From positions 62,001-126,000 of the forward strand of contig JAFYNJ010000017.1 in assembly GCA_017549805.1 (NCBI GenBank): a stretch of DNA of 64,000 bases, given 5' to 3'. Below, one piece after another: positions 46,872 to 55,622 of the stretch. This stretch comes from Bacteroidales bacterium. Its GTDB lineage: Bacteria > Bacteroidota > Bacteroidia > Bacteroidales > F082. Position numbers and translations under genes: made by a program. The notes under the pieces are model-generated. The model was not told where the DNA came from. It did not search any database and saw only the letters and a program-made list of their open reading frames with translations. Each line of letters begins with the position of its first letter. Positions within the stretch are counted from its first letter, which is position 1.

Positions 46872-49315
46872 AATTCCGTAACCAGTTTCAGGTTTACATA
46901 ACGGGGCGTCAAATAGCTATTGATGCCCCATGAGTAGTTATACACATCCTTTACCCAGGTAAAGGAGATGGTGTTAGGAATGTTCAGAAGATTGAACACT
47001 TCCGCACTTATATACATGTTTTTCACGTAATTCAGCGGATTGCCCTTACGGAAGCTGCTGCCTTCGTTGATGAGTTGCTTCACGAAACCTATATCCACAC
47101 GACGGTAAGGAGGATAGGTCATGAAGGGATGGAAGTATTTCGATTCCGGGTCATTTACCGGCATGCCAGTACCAAAGGTCAGGGTCATATTGACCTTCCA
47201 AGTCGGGGCATGGGGAATGTAATCCTGGAAAAACATGGAGAAACTGACCGTTTGATTTGAAGGCCTAAAATGCCAGCCATCCGCATCACCCTCGATAATT
47301 TCCCTGCTACGCATGAACGAAAGGCTTGCCCAACTGTCGATACCCTTCACAAACTCACCATTGACCTTGAAATCCAACCCCATGACATAACCCTTAGCCT
47401 GTTGGTCGGCATAATAGCGAATACGTACATTGTCGATATCGTAGGGGATTACATTTTTCAGATATTTGTAATAAGCCTCCGAAGTCAAAATAAAAGGACG
47501 GCCCCAGGAATGGAACTTGAAATCGCTTCCCAAGATGACTTGATAAGATTGTTGCGCTTTGGCATCCTTATACAACGAGCCGTCACGATTGCGAATCTCA
47601 CGGTAAAAAGGCGTTTGGTTATAAACACCCCCCGAAAGGCGCAACACCAAGTCACGATCATCGATATCCGGCTTATAGGCGATTCCCGCACGGGGACTGA
47701 CATATACCTTATTGTTATATCCCCAATAGTTGGCACGGATGCCCCCTGTCACGACAATCTCACCTTCGTTATGCACCGGGAAAGTCAAAGACTGTTGAAC
47801 AAATCCATCGGCATTGTTGATTCCCAACACATTGTGCGAGCGATGGAACATGTCCAGTTCGATATCGGGCAATTCCGTCGGCATAACTCCCACATTGTCG
47901 ATGGGATGTGGCAAGTTGTATCCAGCTGAATCCACCATGTTCCATTCGTTGACTATATCGTCGATGTTCTGGCGTTGATAGCGGAATCCCCACTTGAACA
48001 CATTCTGATCGTTGACCTTAGTCCCCTTATGGTCGAAGTTGTAAACCTGAGCATAAAACGAATTGCGCGCATGTTTCAGATAAGCGCCCGAGCCCATGTT
48101 GGCCACCACATTGCCCTGCTGCTCAGAGCCAAGTGAAGTCTCCACCTGACCCAGCCAATATTCCCCAAGAATGTCGTAAGTCTCGGTTTCGTAGGCGGAA
48201 TAGGCGGAGGCAATAAACTTCAGGTTCAAGTCCTTATTGGGCTTGTATTCAAAGGTCATCGCACCCAATCCCGTAGTGTAGTCGTCCACCTCCTGGCCTT
48301 CGAAATATACATCCAGGCGTAAGACCGTGTTGATGAGACCCGTTTCAGCCGTTGATGACTGCGGCACCAAACAATAGCGGTTTTTGGAATAATAACCCAA
48401 GAAGGAAAGATCCCAATAGTCGTTGAGTTTGTAGTTGAAAAGGGCTTGGACATCAGTGAAATTGGGGCGGTACGAACCTTTGGTTTCCATCATGTTCAAT
48501 GCGATGGCTGTATTCTTGTAACGTCCGCCGATCAAGTAGCTGAACTTGTCCTTTCCCAACACCCCTTCAACGTGCGCTTCTGCACCGAGCATGCTCATCG
48601 TAAGGGATCCTGCGGTCTCACGGGGTTTCTTGTAGGTCACGTCAAGCACAGACGACATCTTGTCGCCATATTCCGCAGCAAAACCACCAGCGGAAAACTC
48701 AATGTTGTTGACCAAAACCGAATTGACGAAGGAAAGACCTTCTTGCTGGCCCGATCCGACAAGGAAGGGACGATAGATCTCGATGCCGTTGACATAGATC
48801 AGGTTTTCGTCAAAGTTGCCACCACGCACCGTGTACTGCGAACTCAACTCATTGTTGGAGATAACGCCCGGCAAGGTCTTGACCAGGTTTTCGACACCAC
48901 CGCCCATGGATGGCAACAAGGTAGCTTGCTTCGCATTCAGTCGGGTCAAGCTGGTGGCATCGATGGCGCGGTCGCTGATGACTACATCAGGAAGGTCGGT
49001 CATCGTGGACTTGAGCGTGACATCCAATTTACGCTTCTCTCCTCTTGCTAGGCGTAGTATAACCTGTTTCGGCTCATAGCCGACAAAAGAAAAGTTGATT
49101 GTAAACGTCGTGTCGGAAAGCACTTGGACTTCGTATGCGCCGCGAGCATTGGTGGTCTGGCCCACCAGCAGGTCGGTGACCACCACGTTGGCCCACTCAA
49201 TCGGATGATTGTTCTCATCGGTCACCTTGCCATATACTGTTGCCATCGGCAAAGTCTGTGCCGATGCTGAAAGCGACAGAAACAGAAGGGCGATTAAGAG
49301 GGTCTTGAAGCGCAT
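46868..49315 (-). CDS. TonB-dependent outer-membrane receptor with carboxypeptidase-like N-terminal domain
   Basis: 815 residues from the ATG at 49315, which opens the signal peptide MRFKTLLIALLFLSLSASAQ. Residues about 22-110 (ATVYGKVTDENNHPIEWANV) form a CarboxypepD_reg domain; a plug domain (MGGGVENLVKTLPGVISNNE, RGGNFDENLIYVNGIEIYRP) and a 22-strand barrel follow, ending LTPRYVNLKLVTEF. TonB-driven uptake at the outer membrane. No SusD partner is adjacent, so it may import a small ligand such as a metal complex or peptide rather than glycan. Confidence 0.9.
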   Translation of the reverse strand: MRFKTLLIALLFLSLSASAQTLPMATVYGKVTDENNHPIEWANVVVTDLLVGQTTNARGAYEVQVLSDTTFTINFSFVGYEPKQVILRLARGEKRKLDVTLKSTMTDLPDVVISDRAIDATSLTRLNAKQATLLPSMGGGVENLVKTLPGVISNNELSSQYTVRGGNFDENLIYVNGIEIYRPFLVGSGQQEGLSFVNSVLVNNIEFSAGGFAAEYGDKMSSVLDVTYKKPRETAGSLTMSMLGAEAHVEGVLGKDKFSYLIGGRYKNTAIALNMMETKGSYRPNFTDVQALFNYKLNDYWDLSFLGYYSKNRYCLVPQSSTAETGLINTVLRLDVYFEGQEVDDYTTGLGAMTFEYKPNKDLNLKFIASAYSAYETETYDILGEYWLGQVETSLGSEQQGNVVANMGSGAYLKHARNSFYAQVYNFDHKGTKVNDQNVFKWGFRYQRQNIDDIVNEWNMVDSAGYNLPHPIDNVGVMPTELPDIELDMFHRSHNVLGINNADGFVQQSLTFPVHNEGEIVVTGGIRANYWGYNNKVYVSPRAGIAYKPDIDDRDLVLRLSGGVYNQTPFYREIRNRDGSLYKDAKAQQSYQVILGSDFKFHSWGRPFILTSEAYYKYLKNVIPYDIDNVRIRYYADQQAKGYVMGLDFKVNGEFVKGIDSWASLSFMRSREIIEGDADGWHFRPSNQTVSFSMFFQDYIPHAPTWKVNMTLTFGTGMPVNDPESKYFHPFMTYPPYRRVDIGFVKQLINEGSSFRKGNPLNYVKNMYISAEVFNLLNIPNTISFTWVKDVYNYSWGINSYLTPRYVNLKLVTEF

Positions 49316-49355
49316 ATTTGAATAACTCAAAAACCAAGCAATTATTATTTCAAAC

Positions 49356-49384
49356 AAAAAAAGCCGCCGTGCAAGCGCGGCAGC
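49356..49384 (-). terminator. Rho-independent terminator of rpmB
   Basis: On the minus strand GCTGCCG pairs with CGGCGGC (one T-G wobble), loop of 8, followed by TTTTTTT. It separates rpmB from the receptor gene. Confidence 0.8.
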
Positions 49385-49410
49385 TATATCTTATCTGTTT
49401 CAAAGGGAGA

Positions 49411-49653
49411 TTACCAACGGTTTAAGTTGCCGTTTTCGGCAGCGTCCATAATGGCGGCATACACACCCTTCTTGTTGATGGTGCGCAGACCAGCTGCAGA
49501 AACCTTCAGAACCACCCATTCATCCCATTCAGGAACATAGAACTTCTTGATTTTCAGATTCGGTTCGAAAGTTCTCTTGGTTCTCTTGTTGGAGTGAGAA
49601 ACATTATTACCAGTGATGGTCTTTTTACCTGTAATTTGACAAACTTTTGACAT
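49411..49653 (-). CDS. rpmB: Ribosomal protein L28
   Basis: 80 residues. [20 protein letters not shown] is the L28 start and [16 protein letters not shown] the conserved C-terminal part. Component of the large ribosomal subunit. Single gene here, not followed by rpmG. Confidence 0.96.
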   Translation of the reverse strand: MSKVCQITGKKTITGNNVSHSNKRTKRTFEPNLKIKKFYVPEWDEWVVLKVSAAGLRTINKKGVYAAIMDAAENGNLNRW

Positions 49654-49700
49654 GACTCTATTCCTTTAATAATTACAATTGTCTTCTTCAAATGGGACTG

Positions 49701-49708
49701 CAAAAGTA
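49701..49708 (-). promoter_or_regulatory. -7 promoter element of rpmB
   Basis: TACTTTTG on the minus strand, 47 nt before the ATG at 49653. Confidence 0.6.
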
Positions 49709-49741
49709 CAGCTTTTTTTTGAAATACAACTATTTTTTTGG

Positions 49742-49749
49742 TATTTTTG
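49742..49749 (+). promoter_or_regulatory. -7 promoter element of the GtrA-like gene
   Basis: TATTTTTG, 21 nt before the TTG start proposed at 49771. It rules out the upstream TTG at 49738. Confidence 0.6.
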
Positions 49750-49770
49750 CACCCCGAAATCGGAAAAACC

Positions 49771-50166
49771 TTGAAACTTAAGGAGTTCTATAGGAAATAC
49801 AGGCATTTTTTGCTATATGTCCTCTTCGGCATCATCAGCACCGGACTGGAATTTGCGGTGTTTGCCCTACTCTATAAGTTTATGCCGTATCTATGGGCCA
49901 ATGTCATCGGCTTCCACTGTGGTGTCATTTGCAGTTTCATCTTGAACAGGAACTTCAATTTCAAGAAGGAAGACAAGACCGTAATCCGTTTTGCTTCTTT
50001 CTATCTGGTCCAAATCATCTGCCTGGCGCTCAACTCCTTAATCCTCTATCTCTGCATCGATCTTGGCAACTGGAACCCATTGATCGCCAAAGGGTTCTCC
50101 ATCATTCTAACTGCCCTTTTACCCTTTTTCCTCAACCGTTACATCACTTTCGGCAAAAGGATTTAA
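49771..50166 (+). CDS. GtrA-family membrane protein
   Basis: 131 residues starting at TTG 49771 (KLKEFYRKYRHFLLYVLFGI); no in-frame ATG precedes the first helix. Four membrane helices as in GtrA/DPMS flippase-like proteins (VLFGIISTGLEFAVFALLYK, NVIGFHCGVICSFILNRNFN, ALNSLILYLCIDL, FSIILTALLPFFLNRYITF). Family members help move lipid-linked sugars across the inner membrane. Its last 48 nt overlap the end of the convergent mechanosensitive channel gene. Confidence 0.85.
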   Translation: MKLKEFYRKYRHFLLYVLFGIISTGLEFAVFALLYKFMPYLWANVIGFHCGVICSFILNRNFNFKKEDKTVIRFASFYLVQIICLALNSLILYLCIDLGNWNPLIAKGFSIILTALLPFFLNRYITFGKRI

Positions 50167-51063
50167 GTGTACATCCACTTGAGGGAATGGGAAGTGCAGT
50201 CCTTCTTTCGGCAAGGTCTTATACACCTTTTCGTTCATGCTGAAAAACACCGGCCAATAGTCCGTCGATTTCACCCAAACTCTCATTCTGATATCGACAG
50301 AACTCGTGTTGAGATCAACGATTTCAACAAAAGGATCAGGTTTTTTCAAGATTCTCGAATCTTCATTGCTAAGTCTCAACAGTACCGCCTTGGCCTTGTC
50401 GTAATCATCGCCATAGGAAATGGAATAGGTCCAGTCAACGCGACGCGTCTCCTCTTTGGTAAAAATCGTCATCACGCCTGTTGACAGGATGCCGTTAGGA
50501 ATATGGATGACTTTGTTGTCCATGGTTAGCACGATGGTATTGAAGATCTGTATCTCTTTCACCACGCCTTCCTGTCCCTGCGCTGAGATGAAATCACCCA
50601 CCTTGAAGGGACGGAACAGTATGATGATGACGCCGCCCGCGAAGTTCTGCAGGGTGCCGCTTAAAGCCATGCCCACAGCCAACCCCGCCGAGGCCAGCAA
50701 CGCCACCAATGATGAGGTATTGATCCCTAAGATGCTGATAATAAAAACAATGAGCACAAAGTTTAGGACAACCGAAATCAAATTCGAAAAGAAACTGTGC
50801 AAAGTGGGATCGGCACGCTTTTTCAGCAATCCATTGGCCAACCTGTTCTTGATCATCTTGATAATCCAACGTCCGATGATCAAAACAAGGATGGAGACCA
50901 CAATCTTGATGCCGAGCGGCACCAGATAATCCTTGACCAGTTGGGGAAGCCAAACGCTGACCGGTGTGTCGCGCAACATTTGGACGGTTTCTGCCATGGC
51001 CTGCACGGTTGAATCGTTCGATACCGTTTCGGTGACTTGTGCAATAGTATCGTTTTCTAGCAT
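50119..51063 (-). CDS. Small-conductance mechanosensitive channel (MscS family)
   Basis: 314 residues from the ATG at 51063. Three N-terminal membrane helices, then the pore-lining helix LVALLASAGLAVGMALSG with Ala/Gly packing, FAGGVIIILFRPFKVGDFIS beyond it and a cytoplasmic beta domain (VVKEIQIFNTIVLTMDNKVI). Opens under membrane tension to release solutes on osmotic downshock. Overlaps gtrA-like convergently by 48 nt. Confidence 0.93.
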   Translation of the reverse strand: MLENDTIAQVTETVSNDSTVQAMAETVQMLRDTPVSVWLPQLVKDYLVPLGIKIVVSILVLIIGRWIIKMIKNRLANGLLKKRADPTLHSFFSNLISVVLNFVLIVFIISILGINTSSLVALLASAGLAVGMALSGTLQNFAGGVIIILFRPFKVGDFISAQGQEGVVKEIQIFNTIVLTMDNKVIHIPNGILSTGVMTIFTKEETRRVDWTYSISYGDDYDKAKAVLLRLSNEDSRILKKPDPFVEIVDLNTSSVDIRMRVWVKSTDYWPVFFSMNEKVYKTLPKEGLHFPFPQVDVHLNPFAESDVTVEEKG

Positions 51064-51082
51064 AATTCTTCTTTTGAATATG

Positions 51083-51090
51083 CAAAAATA
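51083..51090 (-). promoter_or_regulatory. -7 promoter element of the MscS gene
   Basis: TATTTTTG on the minus strand, 19 nt before the ATG at 51063. Confidence 0.6.
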
Positions 51091-51118
51091 CAACAAAAAA
51101 AATTACTAATATTGCAGC

Positions 51119-51733
51119 ATGAAAAACTCTTGGAAAGAATACCTGAAGGATCCGAAAAACCAAAGCACGGTGGATGTGGGTCTTTTTATCATCCTCATTC
51201 TTGGTTTCCATTTTCTTTTTTTAGGCTGGCAAGCCGTGGGTTATTGGCCCATCAAGGGCTTCATTGACAAACTGAGCCTATGGTCGGTAAACATGCTGTT
51301 CGGCCAGTCGTGTTGGGTGTTGCAGCACATCTTCGGAATCGACCTCACTACTATTACTGAAACAAGGCTCATCGCTGCCTTAAGCAAAGAGGGCGGATTG
51401 GTCAACGTGGTCATCGCTCCCGAGTGCGCCAGTCTCAAGCAATGGTGCCATTGGCTATTCTTGATGTTGCTTTTTCCCGGTCCCTGGAAGCACAAGGCTT
51501 GGTTCATTCCTGCAGGTTTGGTCGTCATCGAATGGACCAACGTGGTGCGCATCTGCGGCATCCTGTTGGCTCAGATACAATGGCCAGGTCCCAACACCTT
51601 CCATATTGCACACGACTACGTCTTCAAGGCATTCTTCTACTTCATCATCTTCCTGATGTGGGTGCTTTGGGTGGAAAAATTCAAGAACAAATCGAAAAAA
51701 CAAGTTACAGCATCATCAGAAAACCATGAATAG
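51119..51733 (+). CDS. Exosortase/archaeosortase-family transpeptidase
   Basis: 204 residues with four or five membrane helices. The three catalytic positions of exosortases are visible: Cys in VVIAPECASLKQWCHW, Arg in TNVVRICGILLAQ and His in FHIAHDYVFKAFFYF. Such enzymes cleave a C-terminal sorting tag and hand proteins to a surface structure. No protein in the window has an obvious exosortase-type C-terminal tag, so the substrate is unknown. Ends inside the start of a ROK-family gene, overlapping by 8 nt. Confidence 0.83.
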   Translation: MKNSWKEYLKDPKNQSTVDVGLFIILILGFHFLFLGWQAVGYWPIKGFIDKLSLWSVNMLFGQSCWVLQHIFGIDLTTITETRLIAALSKEGGLVNVVIAPECASLKQWCHWLFLMLLFPGPWKHKAWFIPAGLVVIEWTNVVRICGILLAQIQWPGPNTFHIAHDYVFKAFFYFIIFLMWVLWVEKFKNKSKKQVTASSENHE

Positions 51734-52811
51734 CGACCTCATCTTCATCCTTGATGCCGGCGGCACTGGTTTCAAGTTCTCGGCGGTTAAGGATTATAAA
51801 GAAATCATTGAGCCTTTTACTATTCCTTCGGCGGCACCCACGTTGGAGGAGGTGTTACAGAAACTCATCGACGGTTTCCATCGGTGCGAGGAATTGTGCG
51901 GCTGCAAGGCCAGAGCCATTAGCTTCTGTTTCCCCGGTCCCGCCGACTATCCAAATGGCATTATCGGCGACCTGCCCAATCTACCCACTTTCAGAGGCGG
52001 CGTTGCATTAAAGCAAATGCTTGAGAATGAATTCAATGTACCTGTCTTCATCAACAATGACGGTGACCTTTTCGTTTATGGTGAAGCACTCGGCGGATTG
52101 CTGCCCCAAGTGAATGATATGCTTGAACGCCAAGGCAACCCAAAACGATACAAGAATCTTTTCGGTGTAACCCTTGGTACGGGCTTCGGTGGCGGTGTTG
52201 TCATCAACAAAGTGTTGCTCAATGGCGACAACTCCGCTGGAGGTGAAATCTGGTGTTCGCGCAACTGCCTCTACCCCGAAACCATCGCTGAAGAAAGTGT
52301 CAGTATCCGTGGCGTACGGCGTGTCTATGCCCGTGAAGCCGGCATTGAATTCGACAAAGCGCCCCAGCCTTACGAAATCTTCAAAATCGCTCAAGGAGAC
52401 ATGAAAGGAAGCAAAAAAGCCGCGTTAAAGGCTTGGGATGAGCTCAGCACCGTGCTGGCCGACGTGATTGGCAACGGGCTGCGTATCACTGACGGTTTGG
52501 TCGTCATTGGCGGAGGTCTGTCGGGTGCATGGCCTGTATTCATGCCTTTGCTCATCAAGAAACTGAACGAGCCTTATTCTGTAAACGGCAACAACATCCC
52601 ACGAATGGAGACCGAGGCGTTCAACCTGGAGGACATCAACGACTGCCTGCGCTTTGCAGAAAAGAGTGGCAAGATGGTTACCGTGCCGTTCAGTGACCAG
52701 CAGGTTTGGTATGACCATACAAAACGCGTAGGCGTAGGCATCACCAAGCTCGGGACTTCTTCAGCCGTCGCTATCGGCGCCTACGCCTATGCGATGAATC
52801 AACTCGGTTGA
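51726..52811 (+). CDS. ROK-family protein (sugar kinase or regulator type)
   Basis: 361 residues. ILDAGGTGFKFSAV is the phosphate-1 ATP motif; VFINNDGDLFVYGEALGG and FGVTLGTGFGGGVVIN match the ROK signature with the catalytic Asp in NNDGD. The usual ROK zinc motif with CxCGxxGCxE is reduced to GEIWCSRNCLYPE, with only two cysteines. No helix-turn-helix, so a hexokinase-like enzyme rather than a NagC repressor. Co-translated with the exosortase. Confidence 0.85.
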   Translation: MNSDLIFILDAGGTGFKFSAVKDYKEIIEPFTIPSAAPTLEEVLQKLIDGFHRCEELCGCKARAISFCFPGPADYPNGIIGDLPNLPTFRGGVALKQMLENEFNVPVFINNDGDLFVYGEALGGLLPQVNDMLERQGNPKRYKNLFGVTLGTGFGGGVVINKVLLNGDNSAGGEIWCSRNCLYPETIAEESVSIRGVRRVYAREAGIEFDKAPQPYEIFKIAQGDMKGSKKAALKAWDELSTVLADVIGNGLRITDGLVVIGGGLSGAWPVFMPLLIKKLNEPYSVNGNNIPRMETEAFNLEDINDCLRFAEKSGKMVTVPFSDQQVWYDHTKRVGVGITKLGTSSAVAIGAYAYAMNQLG

Positions 52812-52815
52812 CCCA

Positions 52816-53259
52816 TTACACTTTCTTGAAATGCATGGCTATCGTCATGTTTCCTTCAAGTTCTTCAACGTATTCCGTTTGTTCTAAAGTCAATGCCTTT
52901 TCGGTCAGCTCCGTTATGGTCATTTTTTCGTATTCCACTTCTTCATCGTCATATATGGACCCCTCCACTATCAACTGGTCACCACTAATGGAATAGGGTG
53001 CACGGTCTCCGTTCATATAAACATAACCATCACTCTTGAACTCAAAGACAATATCTTCCATCTCCTCGTCATCAGCTCCCATCAATTCAAAAAAATCTTC
53101 AACCGCCATTTCCATATTATATCCTCCCCCGGATATGGAAAAGGATTTCAGTTCCCATTTCCCAAGAATGAGCTTGTCTTGGCTTTTACTGCAAGAAGCA
53201 AGTGCAGTCATACCAAGCACAAACAGTACCATGGCCATGATTTTCATCGTCTTTCTCAT
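52816..53259 (-). CDS. Small lipoprotein with lipocalin-like domain
   Basis: 147 residues with a lipoprotein signal (MKIMAMVLFVLGMTALASCS). After the cysteine, DKLILGKWELKSFSISGGGY and FEFKSDGYVYMNGDRAPYSI and DQLIVEGSI show the strands of the lipocalin-like (DUF5004/DUF4923) barrels common in Bacteroidetes. Ligand unknown. Convergent with the ROK gene, 4 nt apart. Confidence 0.75.
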   Translation of the reverse strand: MRKTMKIMAMVLFVLGMTALASCSKSQDKLILGKWELKSFSISGGGYNMEMAVEDFFELMGADDEEMEDIVFEFKSDGYVYMNGDRAPYSISGDQLIVEGSIYDDEEVEYEKMTITELTEKALTLEQTEYVEELEGNMTIAMHFKKV

Positions 53260-53308
53260 TTTTCAATCCCTAATACGTGTCGGGCGCAACTATTACTTTT
53301 AACGAACA

Positions 53309-53316
53309 CAAAGATA
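53309..53316 (-). promoter_or_regulatory. -7 promoter element of the small lipoprotein gene
   Basis: TATCTTTG on the minus strand, 49 nt before the ATG at 53259. Confidence 0.6.
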
Positions 53317-53348
53317 ACGCATATTCTGAATTATTATTGAAAATGATT

Positions 53349-53356
53349 TATTTTTG
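53349..53356 (+). promoter_or_regulatory. -7 promoter element of the GH89 gene
   Basis: TATTTTTG, 18 nt before the ATG at 53375. Confidence 0.65.
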
Positions 53357-53374
53357 CTTTAAAATTCAGTTCTT

Positions 53375-55603
53375 ATGAAAAAGCTATCCCTCATCGCCCT
53401 GATAGGCTTATTGTTCTGTCTTTCCTGTACGAAAAAGGAAACCGACCCTGAAGTCATCGCCATGCGCGGACTGGTGAACCGTGTGATTCCCGAATTCTCC
53501 GACCAAATCAAGTTGGAGCGACTCAACGACACGGTTGACCTTTACGAATTTGAATCCATTGGCGAAAAGCTCGTCATCCGCGGCAACAACGCCAACAGTA
53601 TGGCCGTTGGCTTGAACCGCTATCTCAAATACTATTGTCATGCCGAGTTCTCGTGGTTCAAGGAAGAGGCTTTGGAGATGCCTGCCACACTACCTAAAGT
53701 CCCGGCCAAAGTAAGCGAAAAAGCCCGAGTACCCGAGCGTTTCTTCCTGAACTACTGCACCTTTGGCTACACCATGCCCTGGTGGGGCTGGGAGCAGTGG
53801 GAGCACTTCATCGACTGGATGGCATTGAATGGCATCAACCTGCCTTTGGCCATCACAGGACAGGAATCGGTGTGGTATGAAGTATGGAGCGAACTGGGGC
53901 TTACCGACGAGGAAATCCGCAGCTATTTCACCGGTCCCGCCCACCTACCCTGGCATCGCATGCAGAACATCGACCGCTGGGGTGGTCCTCTGCCCATGTC
54001 GTGGCTCGAAAACCAGAAAGCCTTGCAACAGCAGATCGTCGCGCGTGAACGCGAGCTCAACATGAAGCCCGTGCTGCCCGGCTTCGCCGGTCACGTACCG
54101 CCTTGCATCACCCGACTCTATCCCGATGCACCCTTGGCCTCCCTCGGCGATTGGGCAGGATTCGACAGCACCTGTTGGTGCAAGTTCCTCGATCCGCTTT
54201 CGCCTCTATATACGGAAATCCAGAAAAAGTTCATCGCAAAGCAGACCGAGTTCTTCGGCACCGACCACATCTATGGCATGGACATCTTCAACGAGATGAT
54301 TCCACCGAGCTGGGAACCCGACTATCTTGGTCGCGTAAGCCGACAGGTGTATGAATCGCTCGAAGCCGCCGACCCCGAAGGCCGCTGGCTTGAGATGACT
54401 TGGCTTTTCTGGAACGAGCGCCAATATTGGGAAGTCGACAACCGCATTGAGGCTTACATCACTTCCTTCCCGAAAGACCGTCATCTTTTGCTTGACTACT
54501 ATTGCGAGCGACAACCGATCTGGGAACGCACCAACAGCTATTACGGGGTGCCTTACATTTGGTGCTATCTTGGCAACTTCGGCGGCAACTCCATGCTTGC
54601 CGGCAACCTCGACACCGTCAACGTTCGTATTGAGCGCGCCTTTGAACGAGGCGGCGACAACTTCGTGGGCATCGGCTCTACCTTGGAAGGCTTCGACTGC
54701 AACCCCTTTATGTATGAATATGTGTTTGAAAAAGCCTGGGACAGCCCCCTCAATCAAGATGTAGATGCCTGGGTGGAACGTCTCGCCGACCAACGCGCCG
54801 GCAAGGAAGATCCCAATATGAGAACCGCTTGGAAGCTGCTGGCCGACAGCGTCTATAACAAGGTCTCCTCCCCAGGTCAGACCGTGCGCATCAACCAACG
54901 GCCCACCATGGGCAACATCAACGAATATCGGCAATATTATGTGGCACCGACCTACAAATACAACAACCTTACCTTGCTGAACGTACTTGATGAACTGCTG
55001 GCTTCCGACTGCAACACCCGAGCCCGCCACTTCGATGTAGTCAACATTACCCGTCAGTTGCTGGGCAACTATTTCAGCGACCTTTACGCCGATTATGTGA
55101 AAGCCTATAAAGAAAAGGATTACGATAAGCTTCACCAGATCGAAGCCTCGATGACTTCCATCTTGGATGACACCGACAAGATCCTGGCTACAGAGAGTGC
55201 TTTTCTTGTCGGCAGATGGATTCGCGATGCCCGTGCCATTGGCACCACCGAGGAAGACAAAGACTATTTTGAAAGCAACGCCCGAAACATCATCACCACC
55301 TGGGGCGAGGAGGATGCTTTGCTCAACGAGTACGCCAGCCGCGCCTGGGCAGGTCTTACCGAGACCTACTACGCTTACCGTTGGAAAGAGTTCTTCAAGG
55401 ATGTAGATGCCGCCATCGAAGCCAAGAAGCCATTCGATGAAAAGGCCTATCATGAACGCATCTGCAAATACGAGGGCCAGTGGTGGCGCGAACGCCTGGG
55501 CCAATTCAGTGCTGAACCGCAAGGCGACGGTGTTGCCTTGGCAAGGGAGATTGCAGAGAAGTATAGGAAAGAACTAGTTGAACGTTATAATACCAACTCC
55601 TAA
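53375..55603 (+). CDS. Alpha-N-acetylglucosaminidase, GH89
   Basis: 742 residues, a lipoprotein (MKKLSLIALIGLLFCLSCTK). Strong GH89/NAGLU signatures: PWWGWEQWEHFIDWMALNGI, HRMQNIDRWGGPLPMSWLEN, GMDIFNEMIPPSWEPDY with the acid/base glutamate, and GIGSTLEGFDCNPFMYEYV with the nucleophile. Releases terminal alpha-linked GlcNAc, as found on heparan sulfate ends or gastric mucin glycans. Its stop lies in a heptamer array. Confidence 0.95.
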   Translation: MKKLSLIALIGLLFCLSCTKKETDPEVIAMRGLVNRVIPEFSDQIKLERLNDTVDLYEFESIGEKLVIRGNNANSMAVGLNRYLKYYCHAEFSWFKEEALEMPATLPKVPAKVSEKARVPERFFLNYCTFGYTMPWWGWEQWEHFIDWMALNGINLPLAITGQESVWYEVWSELGLTDEEIRSYFTGPAHLPWHRMQNIDRWGGPLPMSWLENQKALQQQIVARERELNMKPVLPGFAGHVPPCITRLYPDAPLASLGDWAGFDSTCWCKFLDPLSPLYTEIQKKFIAKQTEFFGTDHIYGMDIFNEMIPPSWEPDYLGRVSRQVYESLEAADPEGRWLEMTWLFWNERQYWEVDNRIEAYITSFPKDRHLLLDYYCERQPIWERTNSYYGVPYIWCYLGNFGGNSMLAGNLDTVNVRIERAFERGGDNFVGIGSTLEGFDCNPFMYEYVFEKAWDSPLNQDVDAWVERLADQRAGKEDPNMRTAWKLLADSVYNKVSSPGQTVRINQRPTMGNINEYRQYYVAPTYKYNNLTLLNVLDELLASDCNTRARHFDVVNITRQLLGNYFSDLYADYVKAYKEKDYDKLHQIEASMTSILDDTDKILATESAFLVGRWIRDARAIGTTEEDKDYFESNARNIITTWGEEDALLNEYASRAWAGLTETYYAYRWKEFFKDVDAAIEAKKPFDEKAYHERICKYEGQWWRERLGQFSAEPQGDGVALAREIAEKYRKELVERYNTNS

Positions 55604-55622
55604 TTCCTCACTCCTTACTCCT
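55595..55622 (+). repeat. Heptamer array, four units, across the GH89 and MATE stop codons
   Basis: AACTCCT, AATTCCT, CACTCCT, TACTCCT; 28 nt. The GH89 TAA (55601-55603) and the convergent MATE stop (55608-55610) both lie inside. The heptamer differs from CTCTCAA but period and copy number are the same. Confidence 0.85.

Noticed and set aside
46868..49315. TonB receptor as part of a polysaccharide utilisation locus
   Set aside because: No SusD-like gene or glycosidase is adjacent.
54206..55522. 438-codon minus-strand frame opposite the GH89 gene
   Set aside because: Long antisense frame produced by the codon bias of a certain GH89 gene; composition of its translation matches no family.
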